DNA of 24,236 bases, from positions 1 through 24,236 of the forward strand of contig URIA01000034.1 of assembly GCA_900547765.1 (NCBI GenBank), read 5' to 3'. Made by a program: the position numbers and the translations under genes. Positions 7,747 to 16,033 of this stretch are shown here, piece by piece. Under the pieces are notes generated by a model, which had not been told where the DNA came from, ran no database searches, and worked only from the letters and a program-made list of their open reading frames with translations. This stretch comes from an uncultured Collinsella sp. (GTDB lineage Bacteria; Actinomycetota; Coriobacteriia; Coriobacteriales; Coriobacteriaceae). The first letter of the stretch is position 1. Each line of letters opens with the position of its first letter.

Positions 7747-9153
7747 CTATTCCATTTGCGATTTCGCTGCAGCGGCAAGCTGGGCCACATAGTCCTTAAA
7801 CACGCGGCCGCGCTCCTCATAGCCCGAGAACTCATCGAACGAAGAGCACGCAGGAGAAAGTAAGATCACGTCGCCACGGCTCGACAGCGAACGGGCAACG
7901 TCCACGGCATCGCGTAGGTCATCCGCCTGGGCGATATCCACATCGCCATCGACATCGGCCTCGTCCATAGCGGCGGTGAAGCGCTCGCGCGCATCGCCAA
8001 AGCAGACGACCGAGCGCACGTTATCCATAACAACGCGCGCGAAGTCCGTGAGCGGCGTGCCCTTATCGTGGCCGCCGAGCAGCAAGATCACGTCGTCATC
8101 GGGAAATGCCGTCAGTGCCTTCTCGACCGCGTCGGTGTTGGTCGCCTTGGAATCGTTGACGTAGCGCACTCCGTCAATCTCGCCGCACGGCTCCACGCGG
8201 TGCTCGAGCGGCTGGAACGAAGCCAGACCGCGGCGGACACCATCGACATCGGCACCGACTGCCAGGGCAACCGTGGCAGCGCACAGGGCATTGATAACAT
8301 TGTGATGGCCCGAGATCTTGAGTTCGGATGTAGCGATGAGCGGGGTCTCGACGCCCTTCAGGCGCACGATCATCTTGCCATCGCGCACAAAGGCGACATC
8401 CTCACCCTTTGGCTCGTCAAAGGCAACCTTGCAGATGCGACGACCCGGCGTGTAGATGTACTCATCGAACTCGTGAATGCCGGCGTCTTCGACGTCGACA
8501 ACCACCAGATCGTCATCGACCATATTGTCAAACAGTTTGATCTTGGCAAGCGCATAGTTCTTATGGCTCTTATGCCAGCCCAAGTGGTCGGGAGTGATGT
8601 TGAGCAGCACCGCCACACGAGGGTGGAGCTCGGTGGTCGTAGCAATCTGATAGCTCGAGAGCTCAGCCACAAACCACTCGTTGTGGGCTCGGCCGTCAAT
8701 CTCGTTGACCGGCGGCTCGCCGATGTTGCCGACAGCTACGCTGGCCTCGCCGGCAGCCTTGAGCAGATAATCAGTCAGCGACGTGGTAGTCGTCTTGCCG
8801 TTGGTGCCCGTGATGGCAATCCAGTTATCGGGCGACAGGCGATAGGCAAACTCTGGCTCACCCATAATCTGGGCGGCATGCTCGCGCCCGGCCTTAAAGA
8901 AGCCCGAGAACTCCGAGATGCCCGGGCACGTCACGCATACGTCATAGGCGCCCTCGACCTGTTCGGTCCCATAGACAAACGACGCACCAGCAGCCTCGAG
9001 CGCACGCGTGGCGTCATTGGGCTCAGAGGTGCCGCCGCCATACACGGTAACGGCGCTTACGCGCTCGGGATGTGCCAGCGCCCAGCGGGCGACATCGAGA
9101 CCGGATTTGCCCTGACCCAAAACGAGCAGGCTAAAGACATCAGCAAGAGGCAT
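7747..9153 (-). CDS. murD: UDP-N-acetylmuramoylalanine--D-glutamate ligase MurD
   Basis: Cytoplasmic ATP-dependent ligase adding D-Glu to UDP-MurNAc-L-Ala. The 468-residue product has an N-terminal Rossmann-like UDP site (LVLGQGKSGLDVARW), the ATP loop GTNGKTTT (116-123), the AELSSYQI and NITPDHLGWH motifs, HNVINALCAA and the C-terminal VNDSKATNTDA. It starts at an ATG nine bases after the mraY stop with only a weak ribosome site, consistent with translation coupled to mraY. Its stop is close to the ftsW start. Confidence 0.97.
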   Translation of the reverse strand: MPLADVFSLLVLGQGKSGLDVARWALAHPERVSAVTVYGGGTSEPNDATRALEAAGASFVYGTEQVEGAYDVCVTCPGISEFSGFFKAGREHAAQIMGEPEFAYRLSPDNWIAITGTNGKTTTTSLTDYLLKAAGEASVAVGNIGEPPVNEIDGRAHNEWFVAELSSYQIATTTELHPRVAVLLNITPDHLGWHKSHKNYALAKIKLFDNMVDDDLVVVDVEDAGIHEFDEYIYTPGRRICKVAFDEPKGEDVAFVRDGKMIVRLKGVETPLIATSELKISGHHNVINALCAATVALAVGADVDGVRRGLASFQPLEHRVEPCGEIDGVRYVNDSKATNTDAVEKALTAFPDDDVILLLGGHDKGTPLTDFARVVMDNVRSVVCFGDARERFTAAMDEADVDGDVDIAQADDLRDAVDVARSLSSRGDVILLSPACSSFDEFSGYEERGRVFKDYVAQLAAAAKSQME

Positions 9154-9162
9154 GAAAGACCA

Positions 9163-10182
9163 CTATCCCAACTGGAAGAACAGAGCAAGGCCAACGGCAC
9201 CAAATGCCGCAGCGATAATCCAAAAACGAATGACGACCTTGGTCTCGGCCCAACCCTTCTTTTCGAAATGATGATGGATGGGCGCCATAAGGAAGACGCG
9301 CTTGTGCGTAAAGTGGAAGTAGACAACCTGAATCATGACCGACAGAGTCTCAACGATAAACAGGCCGCCGATGATGAGGGAGACGACCTCGGTGTTAGTC
9401 ATGATGGACGTACAGGCAAACGCGGCGCCCAGAGCAAGCGAGCCGGTATCACCCATAAAGATGCTCGCCGGATAGCAGTTGAACCACAGAAAGCCCAAGC
9501 AGGCACCGGCACACGCGGTGCAGAAGATGGACAGGTTCACGTCTCCGTGCAAAAACGCCATGGCAGCCATGGCGAGCATGGCGATCATGGAGGTGCCGCC
9601 AGCAAGACCGTCAAGGCCATCGGTCAGGTTCACGGCATTAGAAAGACCGGCAATCATCAGCCAGCAAAAGACAATATAGAGCCACGGGAACGAATAGCCG
9701 CAGATGGTGGTCGAAAGCACGCCAAGGTCGATCGTCAACCCACCGGGAAAACGAATCACGGGGGCGACGCCGCACCAGTTGACGGCAAGTACCGTAAAGG
9801 TGACACAGATAATGGTTAGGCCGATCATCTTGGCATGGGGCGTCAGACCGAGCGAGCGCCCATGCGTAACGGAGGTCAGGTCGTCGATCAGGCCCAGCAC
9901 GCCGGTCGCCAGCGTGGCGAGCAGCACGAGTACGAGCTCGGTGGTGAGCTTGCCCATCAGCAGGCAGGTCAGCGAGATCGCGACGAGGATGACAACGCCA
10001 CCCATGGTGGGCGTTCCCTGCTTAACCAAATGACGCTTGGGGCCGTCGGCACGAACCTGCTGGCCGATACCCTCGACCTTGAGCAGCTTGATCCACCACG
10101 GCATGAGCAGCAGCGCAATGGCTGCGGCGATGCCAAGCCCCAAAAAAGCCTGATACGTTGGATACGAGGGATTGCCGAACAT
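9163..10182 (-). CDS. mraY: Phospho-N-acetylmuramoyl-pentapeptide-transferase MraY
   Basis: Integral membrane enzyme that transfers phospho-MurNAc-pentapeptide to undecaprenyl phosphate, making lipid I. The 339-residue, roughly ten-helix product shows PTMGG near residue 60, the catalytic-aspartate region LGLIDDLT, NLTDGLDGLAGG, the FMGDTGSLALG loop and the terminal APIHHHFEKKGW loop. These are the defining MraY motifs. It begins three bases after the murF stop. Confidence 0.98.
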   Translation of the reverse strand: MFGNPSYPTYQAFLGLGIAAAIALLLMPWWIKLLKVEGIGQQVRADGPKRHLVKQGTPTMGGVVILVAISLTCLLMGKLTTELVLVLLATLATGVLGLIDDLTSVTHGRSLGLTPHAKMIGLTIICVTFTVLAVNWCGVAPVIRFPGGLTIDLGVLSTTICGYSFPWLYIVFCWLMIAGLSNAVNLTDGLDGLAGGTSMIAMLAMAAMAFLHGDVNLSIFCTACAGACLGFLWFNCYPASIFMGDTGSLALGAAFACTSIMTNTEVVSLIIGGLFIVETLSVMIQVVYFHFTHKRVFLMAPIHHHFEKKGWAETKVVIRFWIIAAAFGAVGLALFFQLG

Positions 10183-10185
10183 GGG

Positions 10186-11610
10186 CTAGCACACACCTTC
10201 CACAAAGCGGTCGAGCTCAACAAAGCGGGAACCCTTGACCAGTACAACATCATGTTTTTCAAGCGCGCCGCCCATGCGGTCGAGCACCTGCTGATAATCG
10301 GAGAACACCTGGATGCGGTCCTCGTCCATGCCCATCATGCGTGCGGCATCGGCCATAAGCTGGGCCAGCTCACCACCCACGCACGCCAGCATGTCGAGCT
10401 TCTTGGCGGCGGCATAGGCGCCCACGAGCTCATGCATGCGAGGAGCCTCATCGCCCATCTCGCCCATCTCGCCCAGGATCGCCATGCGAGACCCCGTGCA
10501 CGAAAGCGAGCACAGCAGATCGAGGCCAGCAGCCATCGATTCGGCACTGGCGTTATAGGAGTCATCGATGATGCGTGCACCGCTCTTGGCGCGCTTGATC
10601 TCCTGGCGGTGTCCGGTGATCGTGAGACCCCTAAAGGCAGCATCGATCTGCTCGGGCGTCACGCCCAGGCGATAGGCAACCGCGGCGGCCTTAACGGCAT
10701 TAGGAACGGACTGCACGCCGGGGATGGCAAGCATGGTATCGATCGTCTCACCCTGGCCAAAATCGAGCGTAAAGACCGGACGGCCCTCGTCATCAACGCG
10801 AATGTCGCGGGCACGGACCTCATTATCGTCCGAGACGCCGGCCAGCATCACGTCGATACCAGCAGGCTGGGCGAACGTATCGCGAATGAACGGCGTAAAG
10901 TCGTCCTCGCCGCCCAAAACCAGCAGCGGCAAATTGTCGCCGGCGGCGCACATGCCCTGTACGATCTCGGCCTTAGCGCGGGCGATGTTCTCGCGGCTGC
11001 CCAAAATGCCGATATGAGAGGTGCCGATCTTGCTCACGATGGCAAGGTTGGGATTGGCGGACTGGGACAGGCGCTCGATCTCGTGGAAATGGTTCATGCC
11101 CATCTCGAGCACCAGGACCTCGGTATCGGCCGGAGCGGAAAGCACCGTGAGCGGCATGCCGATCAGGTTATTGAAATTGCCCTTGGTGGCCCAGACACGA
11201 TAGCGCTTGGAGAGCACAGCGGCGAGAACGTCCTTGGTCGTCGTCTTGCCGATGGAACCGGTAATGCCAACGACCAGGCAGCCAAGCTCCAGGCGATACG
11301 CGTGCGCCAAACGCAGCAGAAACTCCTCGGGATCATCGGTCAGCAAGATGGCACAGCCCTTGTCCTGCGCCAGCGAGACCAGCTCGGCCTCGGGCTCACG
11401 CGTCATCACGACGGCGCCGGCACCCGACTGGACGGCACGGGAAGCAAAATCATTGCCGTCGACGTTTTCACCGGGAAAGGCGACGAAAATCGTCCCTTCC
11501 TCGACCTGGCGCGAGTCGATAACGCACCCGCGGCATACCCGATCGACTTCTCCCGTCACGGTTCGGGCCCCTGTTGCGGCCGCGAGGTTGTTGACGGCGA
11601 TCTCTATCAT
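10186..11610 (-). CDS. murF: UDP-MurNAc-tripeptide--D-alanyl-D-alanine ligase MurF
   Basis: ATP-dependent ligase that adds D-Ala-D-Ala to finish the cytoplasmic UDP-MurNAc-pentapeptide. The 474-residue product shows VIDSRQVEEGTIFVAFPGENVDG, the ATP loop GSIGKTTTK (118-126), EMGMNHFHEIERLS, IGTSHIG and DDSYNASAESM. The last of these is characteristic of MurF rather than MurE. A 128-base spacer separates it from ftsI, the place where murE often sits. A TACAAT sequence in that spacer could be part of a weak internal promoter. The start ATG at 11610 has a GGGGAG site upstream. Confidence 0.96.
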   Translation of the reverse strand: MIEIAVNNLAAATGARTVTGEVDRVCRGCVIDSRQVEEGTIFVAFPGENVDGNDFASRAVQSGAGAVVMTREPEAELVSLAQDKGCAILLTDDPEEFLLRLAHAYRLELGCLVVGITGSIGKTTTKDVLAAVLSKRYRVWATKGNFNNLIGMPLTVLSAPADTEVLVLEMGMNHFHEIERLSQSANPNLAIVSKIGTSHIGILGSRENIARAKAEIVQGMCAAGDNLPLLVLGGEDDFTPFIRDTFAQPAGIDVMLAGVSDDNEVRARDIRVDDEGRPVFTLDFGQGETIDTMLAIPGVQSVPNAVKAAAVAYRLGVTPEQIDAAFRGLTITGHRQEIKRAKSGARIIDDSYNASAESMAAGLDLLCSLSCTGSRMAILGEMGEMGDEAPRMHELVGAYAAAKKLDMLACVGGELAQLMADAARMMGMDEDRIQVFSDYQQVLDRMGGALEKHDVVLVKGSRFVELDRFVEGVC

Positions 11611-11738
11611 TGCAGCTCCCCTGTAAACCTAAATAATGCTATCGGCGTATTGTATCCCAGCGCCGCGAATGCGTGGTGCAGGGCATGTGAACACCCCTCA
11701 TATGGGACAACAAACCACGCCCCAAAGATTGTAACCCC

Positions 11739-13604
11739 CTACTTCGTGTGCGGGATACCCAGCACGTCGAGCGCGTTGGCCATAATGGACTGGAACGGCA
11801 CCGCAGCGGCATCTGAGCCGCTCGGCGTTCCGTCGAGCGTGATATAGCACAGCACCTTGGGCGATTGTGCCGGTGCAAAGCCCATAAAGGACGACATGTA
11901 GTTCTCCTTGAGGTAGCCGCCGTTCTCGTCGGCACGTTCGGCCGTACCGGTCTTACCCGCCACGTCATAGCCGTCAACCGCGCCGCCAACGCCCGTTCCC
12001 TCCGACACGACCGTCTGCATGCACGATGTCACCTGGGATGCGGCGTCCTCCGAAATCGCGCGCTCGCCTTCGCCCCAGTCCTTCTCATCGCCTTTGCTGG
12101 ACTTATAGAAGTGCGGGGTCATCATCACGCCGCCGTTGGCGATGCCGCCCACGGCACGTGCGATCTCAATCGGCGAGACAGACAGCGCCTGTCCAAAGCT
12201 CATCGAGCCCAGCGTGGCGCCGTCATACTGGTCACGCTCCTTGACGATGCCCAGGCTCTCGCCCGGAAAATCGACACCAGAGCTGTGACCGATGCCCCAC
12301 TTGTCCACATAGGCGGCAAAGTCGTCGGCACCGATCTTGCGCCCCACCAGGACAAATCCCACGTTGGACGAACGGCGCATCATCTCGCGCACATCCATGG
12401 TCATGGCGTAGTCGCGCTTGTCGGCATCGGTGACGGTATCGTCGCCCACCTTGATGCTCGCCGGCACCTCAAACGACGTACTCGACCGCACGACACCCAA
12501 GTCGAAGCCGGCGCCCGCCACGAGCGTCTTAAAGACCGAGCCGGGCTCGTAGGCGTCGGTGACCAGGCGCAGGTTCATATCCTCGGTCTTGGCGTTTTCC
12601 AAATTGGTCTGGTCGTAGGTCGGATACGAGCAGGCTGCCAAGATCTCGCCTGTCATAGGATCGGTGACCAGCGCCGAGCCGTTCTTGGCCTTTGTCTTCT
12701 CGACAGCCTCTGCCAGGGCATCCTCGGCCGCACGCTGGATATTGACGTCGAGCGTCGTCACGATATCAACGCCGTCGACCGCAGCCACCTTTTTATAGGC
12801 ACCGCCCGCGATATAGCTGCCGTCCCTCGCGCGCTCGCGTACGAGAGAGCCGTTCGTGCCGGTCAGAAGCTTGTTGTATTGCTTTTCGAGACCCGTCAAG
12901 CCGTCGTTGTCTACATTCACTACACCCAGCACCTGCGATGCCAGATTGCCGTATGGATATACGCGCTTCATGGCCTGCTCAAAAAGCACGCCGGGCAGGT
13001 TCTTCTTCTCCAGCGCCGCAGCGTCGTCTTCGTCCACCTGGCGCTTGATATACACCCAGGTTCCATCGGACTCAACGAGCTTGCGGCAGGTCTTTTTATC
13101 GATTCCAGTTGCCTTGACCAGCGCCGACACCGTCTTGTCAACATCCTCGACAAGCTGGGGGTTCACGGCGATGTTGCGACATTCGACCGACGACGCTAGC
13201 ACGTTACCGTTGCGGTCGTAGATGGTACCGCGTTTGGCATAGAGGGTCTGCGCAAGCAGGCGGCGCGCATCGGCACGCTCGCGCAGTTTATCGGCTTCGA
13301 CAATTTGATAGTCGGCAAGGCGAAAGACGCCCAAGCCCAAGCCAAGCCCAATGAAGCCCATGACGGCTTTGCGGCGAGGCAGAGGCGTGCCTGTGAGCCA
13401 TTCGGTCGACGAACTCTTGCGCGACCTGGTGTTATGCACTTGAGGGCCGCCCGAGCCGCGAAGTCGCGACGCCGGGTCGTTGCCACGGGACTGCCCGGCG
13501 TTGTAAGATTGCCGACCCGTTCCTTGATAACCAGAACGTCCCCGCGACGAGGGACGTCCAGAACCGCGGCCCCCATCGGAACCGCGGCGATAGTCATTTG
13601 TCAT
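11739..13604 (-). CDS. ftsI: Septal transpeptidase FtsI / class B penicillin-binding protein
   Basis: DD-transpeptidase that cross-links septal peptidoglycan, partner of FtsW and anchored by one membrane helix. The 621-residue product has a basic, Gly/Arg/Ser-rich cytoplasmic tail (1-80), a membrane helix (about 80-95), and a dimerisation domain with KRGTIYDRNGNVLA. The transpeptidase domain has the active-site SVFK (Ser356, Lys359), SSN (412-414) and KTG (551-553). It ends soon after the catalytic domain, so there are no PASTA repeats. The ATG at 13604 is 17 bases after the preceding stop; the ribosome site is weak. Its place after rsmH-ftsL supports FtsI rather than an elongation PBP. Confidence 0.95.
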   Translation of the reverse strand: MTNDYRRGSDGGRGSGRPSSRGRSGYQGTGRQSYNAGQSRGNDPASRLRGSGGPQVHNTRSRKSSSTEWLTGTPLPRRKAVMGFIGLGLGLGVFRLADYQIVEADKLRERADARRLLAQTLYAKRGTIYDRNGNVLASSVECRNIAVNPQLVEDVDKTVSALVKATGIDKKTCRKLVESDGTWVYIKRQVDEDDAAALEKKNLPGVLFEQAMKRVYPYGNLASQVLGVVNVDNDGLTGLEKQYNKLLTGTNGSLVRERARDGSYIAGGAYKKVAAVDGVDIVTTLDVNIQRAAEDALAEAVEKTKAKNGSALVTDPMTGEILAACSYPTYDQTNLENAKTEDMNLRLVTDAYEPGSVFKTLVAGAGFDLGVVRSSTSFEVPASIKVGDDTVTDADKRDYAMTMDVREMMRRSSNVGFVLVGRKIGADDFAAYVDKWGIGHSSGVDFPGESLGIVKERDQYDGATLGSMSFGQALSVSPIEIARAVGGIANGGVMMTPHFYKSSKGDEKDWGEGERAISEDAASQVTSCMQTVVSEGTGVGGAVDGYDVAGKTGTAERADENGGYLKENYMSSFMGFAPAQSPKVLCYITLDGTPSGSDAAAVPFQSIMANALDVLGIPHTK

Positions 13605-13621
13605 ACTCAGCTACCGTCTTG

Positions 13622-14092
13622 CTACTGAGCGGTCGCGGTCGCGTTGGCGCCCGCGGCTGCATCCTGCGAAAAGTCAAGTGTAACGCTCTCGCTGGGCTCC
13701 ACCATGCCATAAGCGCCCGCAAGGTCGCGAATACGCGTGTCGGCGCCATAGACCGAATGCATGACCTCCAGGTCGGAGCTCTCATCGGTCGCCTTTTCGA
13801 GCGTGTTGGTAAGCTCGGCGTTGCTGTTGAGCACCTGGGCCGTGACGCCGGCAAGCGCCACGCGGGCGACGCCAATCGTCATGAAGATAGCCGCAATGAT
13901 GCAAAACGTTTTAAGAACGCTCATGAAAACCGGGCTTACCGCCTGGTTTGCCTGACGGCCCGCGCCCGTGTAGACATCAAAGCGCGGCGTGCGCTGCTCA
14001 CGGGGAGCAACGGGGGCCTGCGACGTCTCACGATAGGCGGGCATGGCGTTCATATCATAGGCGAGTGCTGCGCTTGAAGTGTTGTAGCCCAT
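13622..14092 (-). CDS. ftsL: FtsL-like divisome membrane protein
   Basis: Small bitopic protein of 156 residues in the usual ftsL position between rsmH and ftsI. It has a cytoplasmic tail (about 1-53), one membrane helix (about 54-82, VFMSVLKTFCIIAAIFMTIGVARVAL), then a heptad-like segment (AQVLNSNAELTNTLEKATDESSDLEV) and a short C-terminal part ending in low-complexity Ala/Thr. FtsL sequences are poorly conserved, so the call rests on topology, coiled coil and context. FtsL is expected to pair with FtsB/DivIC and activate FtsW-FtsI. The ATG at 14092 has GGGAGG about nine bases upstream. Confidence 0.8.
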   Translation of the reverse strand: MGYNTSSAALAYDMNAMPAYRETSQAPVAPREQRTPRFDVYTGAGRQANQAVSPVFMSVLKTFCIIAAIFMTIGVARVALAGVTAQVLNSNAELTNTLEKATDESSDLEVMHSVYGADTRIRDLAGAYGMVEPSESVTLDFSQDAAAGANATATAQ

Positions 14093-14182
14093 GATATGCC
14101 GCCTCCCATCCCGAGTACGTTGGTAGTGTGTTTAAGCTTCGTTTGTGGTACGAGCGGGAGGTCCAATATCGCGCGGTCGCGT

Positions 14183-15148
14183 CTACAGACGCTGCGCCAC
14201 GCGGATTTTGGCTGATCTCGCCCGAGGGTTGCGCTCAACCTCATCAGGCTGGGCAACCAAGGGTTTGCGGGTGATGACCTTGAGTATCGGCACGTTGCCG
14301 CACACGCACACCGGAATCTCCGGCGGACACGTGCACCCCTGGCTCATCTCCTTAAAGTGATTCTTTACGATACGGTCCTCAAGCGAGTGATACGAGATGA
14401 CGCAGATACGTCCGCCCGGATTGAGCCACCTGGTGGCGGCATCAAGCCCTCGTTCGAGCACATCGAGCTCGTGATTGACCTCGATGCGAATGGCCTGGAA
14501 ACTTTTCTTGGCCGGGTGTCCGCCATGCCGACGAGCGGCAGCCGGGATACCCGCCTTGATGATCTCGACAAATTGGCCGGTGGTTTCGATCGGTTCTTGC
14601 TCGCGGCGGCGCACGATCTCGCGCGCGATCTGCGAGGCGAACTTCTCTTCGCCGTAGACGCGTAGAATCCGGGCGAGGTCGTGTTCGTTATAGGTGTTGA
14701 TGACCTCAGCTGCGTTTAAGGTGTTATTACCCGGATCCATCCGCATGTCCAATGGGGCATCCTCGTTATACGAAAAGCCCCTGCCAGGGATATCGAGTTG
14801 CGGTGACGAAACGCCCAAATCGAACAGGAAGCCATCGACCCCGGGCACCTCGGCCGAGCAAAGCAGCTCGTCCAAGTCGCCGAAGTTGCCCTTCAGCAGC
14901 TGGTGCGGTACGCCGGGAACCTCGCGGTCCAGACGGGCGCCAGCGGCTTCGAGGGCCATGTCGTCCTGATCGACGCCGAGCAAAAGACCCGTCTCCCCTA
15001 CCTGCGCGGCCATCTTTACCGAATGACCGGCACCGCCAAGGGTGCAATCGCAGACAACGGAGCCGCTCTTAAGCTGCAGCGACTCAAGCACTTCGCCGAG
15101 CATGACAGGTTCATGCCGATATTCTTGTGTCAAGATCCCACGCTCCAT
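14183..15148 (-). CDS. rsmH: 16S rRNA (cytosine(1402)-N4)-methyltransferase RsmH (MraW)
   Basis: SAM-dependent enzyme that methylates N4 of C1402 in 16S rRNA near the decoding centre. The 321-residue product begins with the diagnostic HEPVMLGEVL and has the SAM-binding DCTLGGAGHS, GVDQDD, FDLGVSSPQLD, RGFSYNEDAPLDMRMD and ISYHSLEDRIVKNHF motifs. It also has the C-terminal Cys-containing CTCPPEIPVCVCG. It follows mraZ by 20 bases, the universal order in dcw clusters. The stop codon lies in a small inverted repeat (GCGTCT/AGACGC), probably coincidental. Confidence 0.98.
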   Translation of the reverse strand: MERGILTQEYRHEPVMLGEVLESLQLKSGSVVCDCTLGGAGHSVKMAAQVGETGLLLGVDQDDMALEAAGARLDREVPGVPHQLLKGNFGDLDELLCSAEVPGVDGFLFDLGVSSPQLDIPGRGFSYNEDAPLDMRMDPGNNTLNAAEVINTYNEHDLARILRVYGEEKFASQIAREIVRRREQEPIETTGQFVEIIKAGIPAAARRHGGHPAKKSFQAIRIEVNHELDVLERGLDAATRWLNPGGRICVISYHSLEDRIVKNHFKEMSQGCTCPPEIPVCVCGNVPILKVITRKPLVAQPDEVERNPRARSAKIRVAQRL

Positions 15149-15168
15149 CCGTTACTCGTGCCTTGCCC

Positions 15169-15603
15169 TTACGAGAAGAAGAGGTCCAGCAGGGCCTCGT
15201 CGTCATCGTCCTCATCGGCCGTAGCGCGGTCCCAGACCTCAAGGTGGTCGTAGTTGCCCACAACCGTGACCTCGCGGTCGAGGTTCGCCTGCTTGCGGAG
15301 AGACTCGGAAAGACCGATACGACCGGCGCTGTCCACGTCCATCGACGTGGTGCGCTTGTTGATCGCCCTCATGAGCTTCTGGTCATTAATGTCACGCGGG
15401 TTAAAACCCTCGTGGCCCTCACGACCCGCGAAGAGTCCTTCGACCCACTTATCGAAGGCCTCGGCAGAGAACACGTACAGAGCATCGACATCCAGGGCTT
15501 TAAACACGCGAACGTGCTCTCCAAGCTCCTCGCGAAGGGGTGCAGGCAGGGACAGACGACCTTTTGCATCGAGATTGCGCTCGTATGCACCAGTCATTCC
15601 CAT
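15169..15603 (-). CDS. mraZ: Transcriptional regulator MraZ
   Basis: DNA-binding protein that controls the dcw operon. The 144-residue product carries two AbrB-like (SpoVT/AbrB) half-domains, the first with LDAKGRLSLPAPLREEL and the second with MDVDSAGRIGLSESLRKQA, and an acidic C-terminus. MraZ proteins form ring-shaped oligomers that bind spaced TGGG-type repeats at their own promoter. Such repeats are visible upstream, so autoregulation is likely. The ATG at 15603 has GGGGAGGG five bases upstream; an ATG two codons later is less well placed. Confidence 0.97.
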   Translation of the reverse strand: MGMTGAYERNLDAKGRLSLPAPLREELGEHVRVFKALDVDALYVFSAEAFDKWVEGLFAGREGHEGFNPRDINDQKLMRAINKRTTSMDVDSAGRIGLSESLRKQANLDREVTVVGNYDHLEVWDRATADEDDDDEALLDLFFS

Positions 15604-15641
15604 GTGCGCCCTCCCCTCGGTTACTCAGATGGCACGTACGC

Positions 15642-15654
15642 GGGGAACCACCCC
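15642..15654. repeat. GGGG-N5-CCCC inverted repeat in the mraZ leader
   Basis: GGGGAACCACCCC sits between the predicted transcription start and the mraZ ribosome site. It repeats, with one change, the 13-mer at 15679-15691 that overlaps the promoter, 37 bases away. It could be a second MraZ contact or a leader hairpin. Confidence 0.5.
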
Positions 15655-15671
15655 GCCTGTCGACGTCATCA

Positions 15672-15700
15672 ATAATATGGGGAACCGCCCCATTTTTCAA
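15672..15700 (-). promoter_or_regulatory. Promoter of the mraZ/dcw operon
   Basis: Read on the minus strand: TTGAAA (15695-15700) as -35, a 17-base spacer, and TATTAT (15672-15677) as -10, with a predicted start near 15664 and a leader of about 60 bases to the mraZ ATG. This is the best sigma-70-type promoter in the cluster. TGGGG repeats overlap its spacer and upstream edge. Confidence 0.7.
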
Positions 15701-15748
15701 CACCTTTCCCCACTCCTTCCCCCACCCCGCCCCACTATTCCACCCCCA
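15678..15748. promoter_or_regulatory. Probable MraZ operator array (TGGGG repeats)
   Basis: On the minus strand TGGGG begins at 15692, 15712, 15724, 15734 and 15748, at intervals of 20, 12, 10 and 14 bases. The copy at 15688-15692 is paired with an inverted copy (15678-15682), giving TGGGG-N5-CCCCA across the -10/-35 spacer. MraZ is known to bind repeated TGGG-type boxes spaced about one helical turn apart. The location over the promoter suggests repression of the cluster by its own first gene product. Confidence 0.6.
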
Positions 15749-15782
15749 ATATGTTGTAAAACACCCCCGAGCATATGTTCGA

Positions 15783-15802
15783 AAACACAATATGTTGTGT
15801 TT
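15783..15802. repeat. 20-base palindrome upstream of the dcw promoter
   Basis: Perfect 8-base arms AAACACAA and TTGTGTTT around TATG. The decamer AATATGTTGT within it recurs at 15748-15757, 41 bases away. It may be a binding site for another regulator. It is AT-rich against a GC-rich background. Confidence 0.45.
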
Positions 15803-15817
15803 ACAGCAACGACGGGA

Positions 15818-15831
15818 TGCCACCTGTGGCA
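15818..15831. repeat. Short inverted repeat TGCCAC-CT-GTGGCA
   Basis: Six-base perfect arms. On the minus strand the stem extends through a G-U pair to GGGGUGCCAC/GUGGCAUCCC. It lies between the palindrome at 15783 and the motif at 15847. Function unknown. Confidence 0.35.
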
Positions 15832-15846
15832 CCCCGCCTTTCAACC

Positions 15847-15862
15847 TCAACCTTCAAGTTGA
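15847..15862. promoter_or_regulatory. Inverted-repeat motif shared with the ftsZ leader
   Basis: TCAACCTTCAAGTTGA (arms TCAAC/GTTGA) matches 14 of 16 bases, in the same orientation, with TTAACCTTCAGGTTGA at 1321-1336 upstream of ftsZ. It is nested in a wider inverted repeat, CCTCAA (15845-15850) and TTGAGG (15865-15870). The symmetry resembles MerR-family operators. It may mark a regulator acting at both ends of the cluster. Confidence 0.45.
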
Positions 15863-15961
15863 CCTTGAGGCGATTTTTTGTCCCTTTACATGCCGTTCAC
15901 ATCGCCCCCAAACTCCCCCACCCACGGTACACACGGCCCACCACCGCGTCGGTGTCTGGCG

Positions 15962-16033
15962 AAAAATGGGACGGGCCCCAGATTGCCCATGCGCGCAAAA
16001 GTGCGTCTCGGCAATCTGGGGCCCATCCCATTT
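15962..16033 (-). terminator. Long-stem terminator after xerD
   Basis: Arms 15964-15987 and 16010-16033 pair over 24 positions with a single mismatch: 15 base pairs, the mismatch, then 5 and 3 more. The loop is 22 bases and has its own short GCGC stem. In the leftward transcript the last pairs and following bases give a U run (15962-15966). This separates the pyrG-xerD unit from the dcw operon; with A and T runs on both sides it could act in both directions. Confidence 0.75.

Noticed and set aside
8068..11847. Two long plus-strand open frames (583 and 670 residues) opposite murD, mraY, murF and ftsI
   Set aside because: They lie antisense to well-supported genes with intact family motifs and have no recognisable protein features.
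14178..14193. Inverted repeat at the rsmH stop codon as a terminator
   Set aside because: Stem of only about six pairs and no U run; the downstream ftsL-like gene is expected in the same transcript.
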